Part shown: piece by piece, positions 6,554 through 6,725 of the stretch | Position numbering within the stretch: position 1 is the stretch's first letter | How the letters are laid out: every line of letters begins with the position of its first letter | Assembly (NCBI GenBank): GCA_051005875.1 | Contig: JBPCIX010000049.1 | Coordinates: 1 to 6,725 of the forward strand | DNA: 6,725 bases | Source: JBPCIX01 sp051005875 | Lineage (GTDB): Bacteria > Actinomycetota > CADDZG01 > JAHWKV01 | Direction of reading: 5' to 3' | Notes under the pieces: generated by a model | Databases searched by the model: none | The model's input: only the letters and a program-made list of their open reading frames with translations | Told to the model about the DNA's origin: nothing | Translations under genes and position numbers: made by a program

Positions 6554-6656
6554 GAGCGCTCCTGCATCCACGATCGCTGCGTTCCGGTCTTGCTTGCGTG
6601 CACAGCACGCGGCGCAAGCCCGCGCCTTGCGCTCGTGGCGCAGGAACGCTCTCAGA
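6551..6656. repeat. Long palindromic repeat element after hypE
   Basis: It starts with TGAGAGCGCTCCTGC and ends with GCAGGAACGCTCTCA, giving outer arms with one mismatch over 15 pairs. Inside these, CCACGA pairs with TCGTGG, and the CGTGC-ACA-GCACG tip is the same as in the copy before hypE. The first three bases are the hypE stop codon. It probably folds as a strong 3' hairpin on the hyp transcript. No T-run follows, so it is not a standard intrinsic terminator. Confidence 0.88.
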
Positions 6657-6725
6657 ACGCGGCGCAAGCCCGCGCCTTGCGCTCGTGGCGCAGGAACGCT
6701 CTCAGAACGCGGCGCACGCCCGCGC
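6607..6725. repeat. 50-bp tandem array of the right half of the palindromic element
   Basis: Bases 6607-6656 are repeated exactly at 6657-6706. A third unit begins at 6707 and runs off the window with one mismatch (6717, A to C). The unit spans the right half of the palindromic element, from the ACGCGGCGCAAGC side of the loop through the outer CTCAGA end. The left arm is not repeated in the visible part. Confidence 0.92.

Noticed and set aside
6551..6725. CRISPR-like array
   Set aside because: Units are 50 bp and directly abutting, with no unique spacers, and derive from half of a palindromic element.

Overview
The window holds a nearly complete set of [NiFe]-hydrogenase maturation genes on the plus strand, in the order hypF, hypC, a second hypC-like gene, hypD, hypE. 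To their left is a divergently oriented prephenate dehydratase gene (pheA). No hydrogenase structural subunit and no hypA or hypB is present, so those must lie outside the window or elsewhere in the genome. The DNA is GC-rich. The genes are bacterial in type: monofunctional PheA with an ACT domain, and a full-length HypF with acylphosphatase, zinc-finger, YrdC and Kae1-like parts. A second HypC-like protein with an internal CxxC, next to canonical HypC, is a pattern I associate with Actinomycetota and some neighbouring phyla. I would guess an uncultured actinobacterial-type organism, at low confidence.

Layout. Bases 1-99 are a diverged copy of a long palindromic repeat. pheA (137-973, minus) begins with GTG just before hypF (about 1043-3397, plus). 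The hypF start lies in a 20-bp tandem duplication that also creates a six-codon upstream ORF overlapping the hypF start codon. A 143-nt gap (3398-3540) with a small hairpin and a strong Shine-Dalgarno precedes hypC (3542-3814). The second hypC-like gene (3841-4161) carries an in-frame 18-bp minisatellite and overlaps hypD (4158-5279) by ATGA. hypE (5387-6553, or a shorter form from 5543) is bracketed by two nearly identical copies of the palindromic repeat. The right-hand copy runs into a 50-bp tandem array that leaves the window.

How the genes work together. HypF makes carbamoyl-AMP from carbamoyl phosphate and passes the carbamoyl group to the C-terminal cysteine of HypE. HypE dehydrates it with ATP to a thiocyanate. 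The cyano groups are moved to an iron held by the HypC-HypD complex, which delivers Fe(CN)2CO to the hydrogenase large subunit. The key residues for each step are visible: the HypF zinc-finger cysteines and Kae1-like motifs, HypC Met-Cys, HypD CGGHTH/GPGCPVC and its C-terminal cysteines, and HypE ending in PRIC. The pathway therefore looks intact.

Most of the unusual content is in the non-coding and repeat layer. Palindromic elements overlap the hypD and hypE stop codons and show paired changes in their stems. There is a tandem array of half an element, a duplicated start region at hypF, and a repeat expansion inside the second HypC-like protein. I found no convincing sign of a wholly new multi-gene system.
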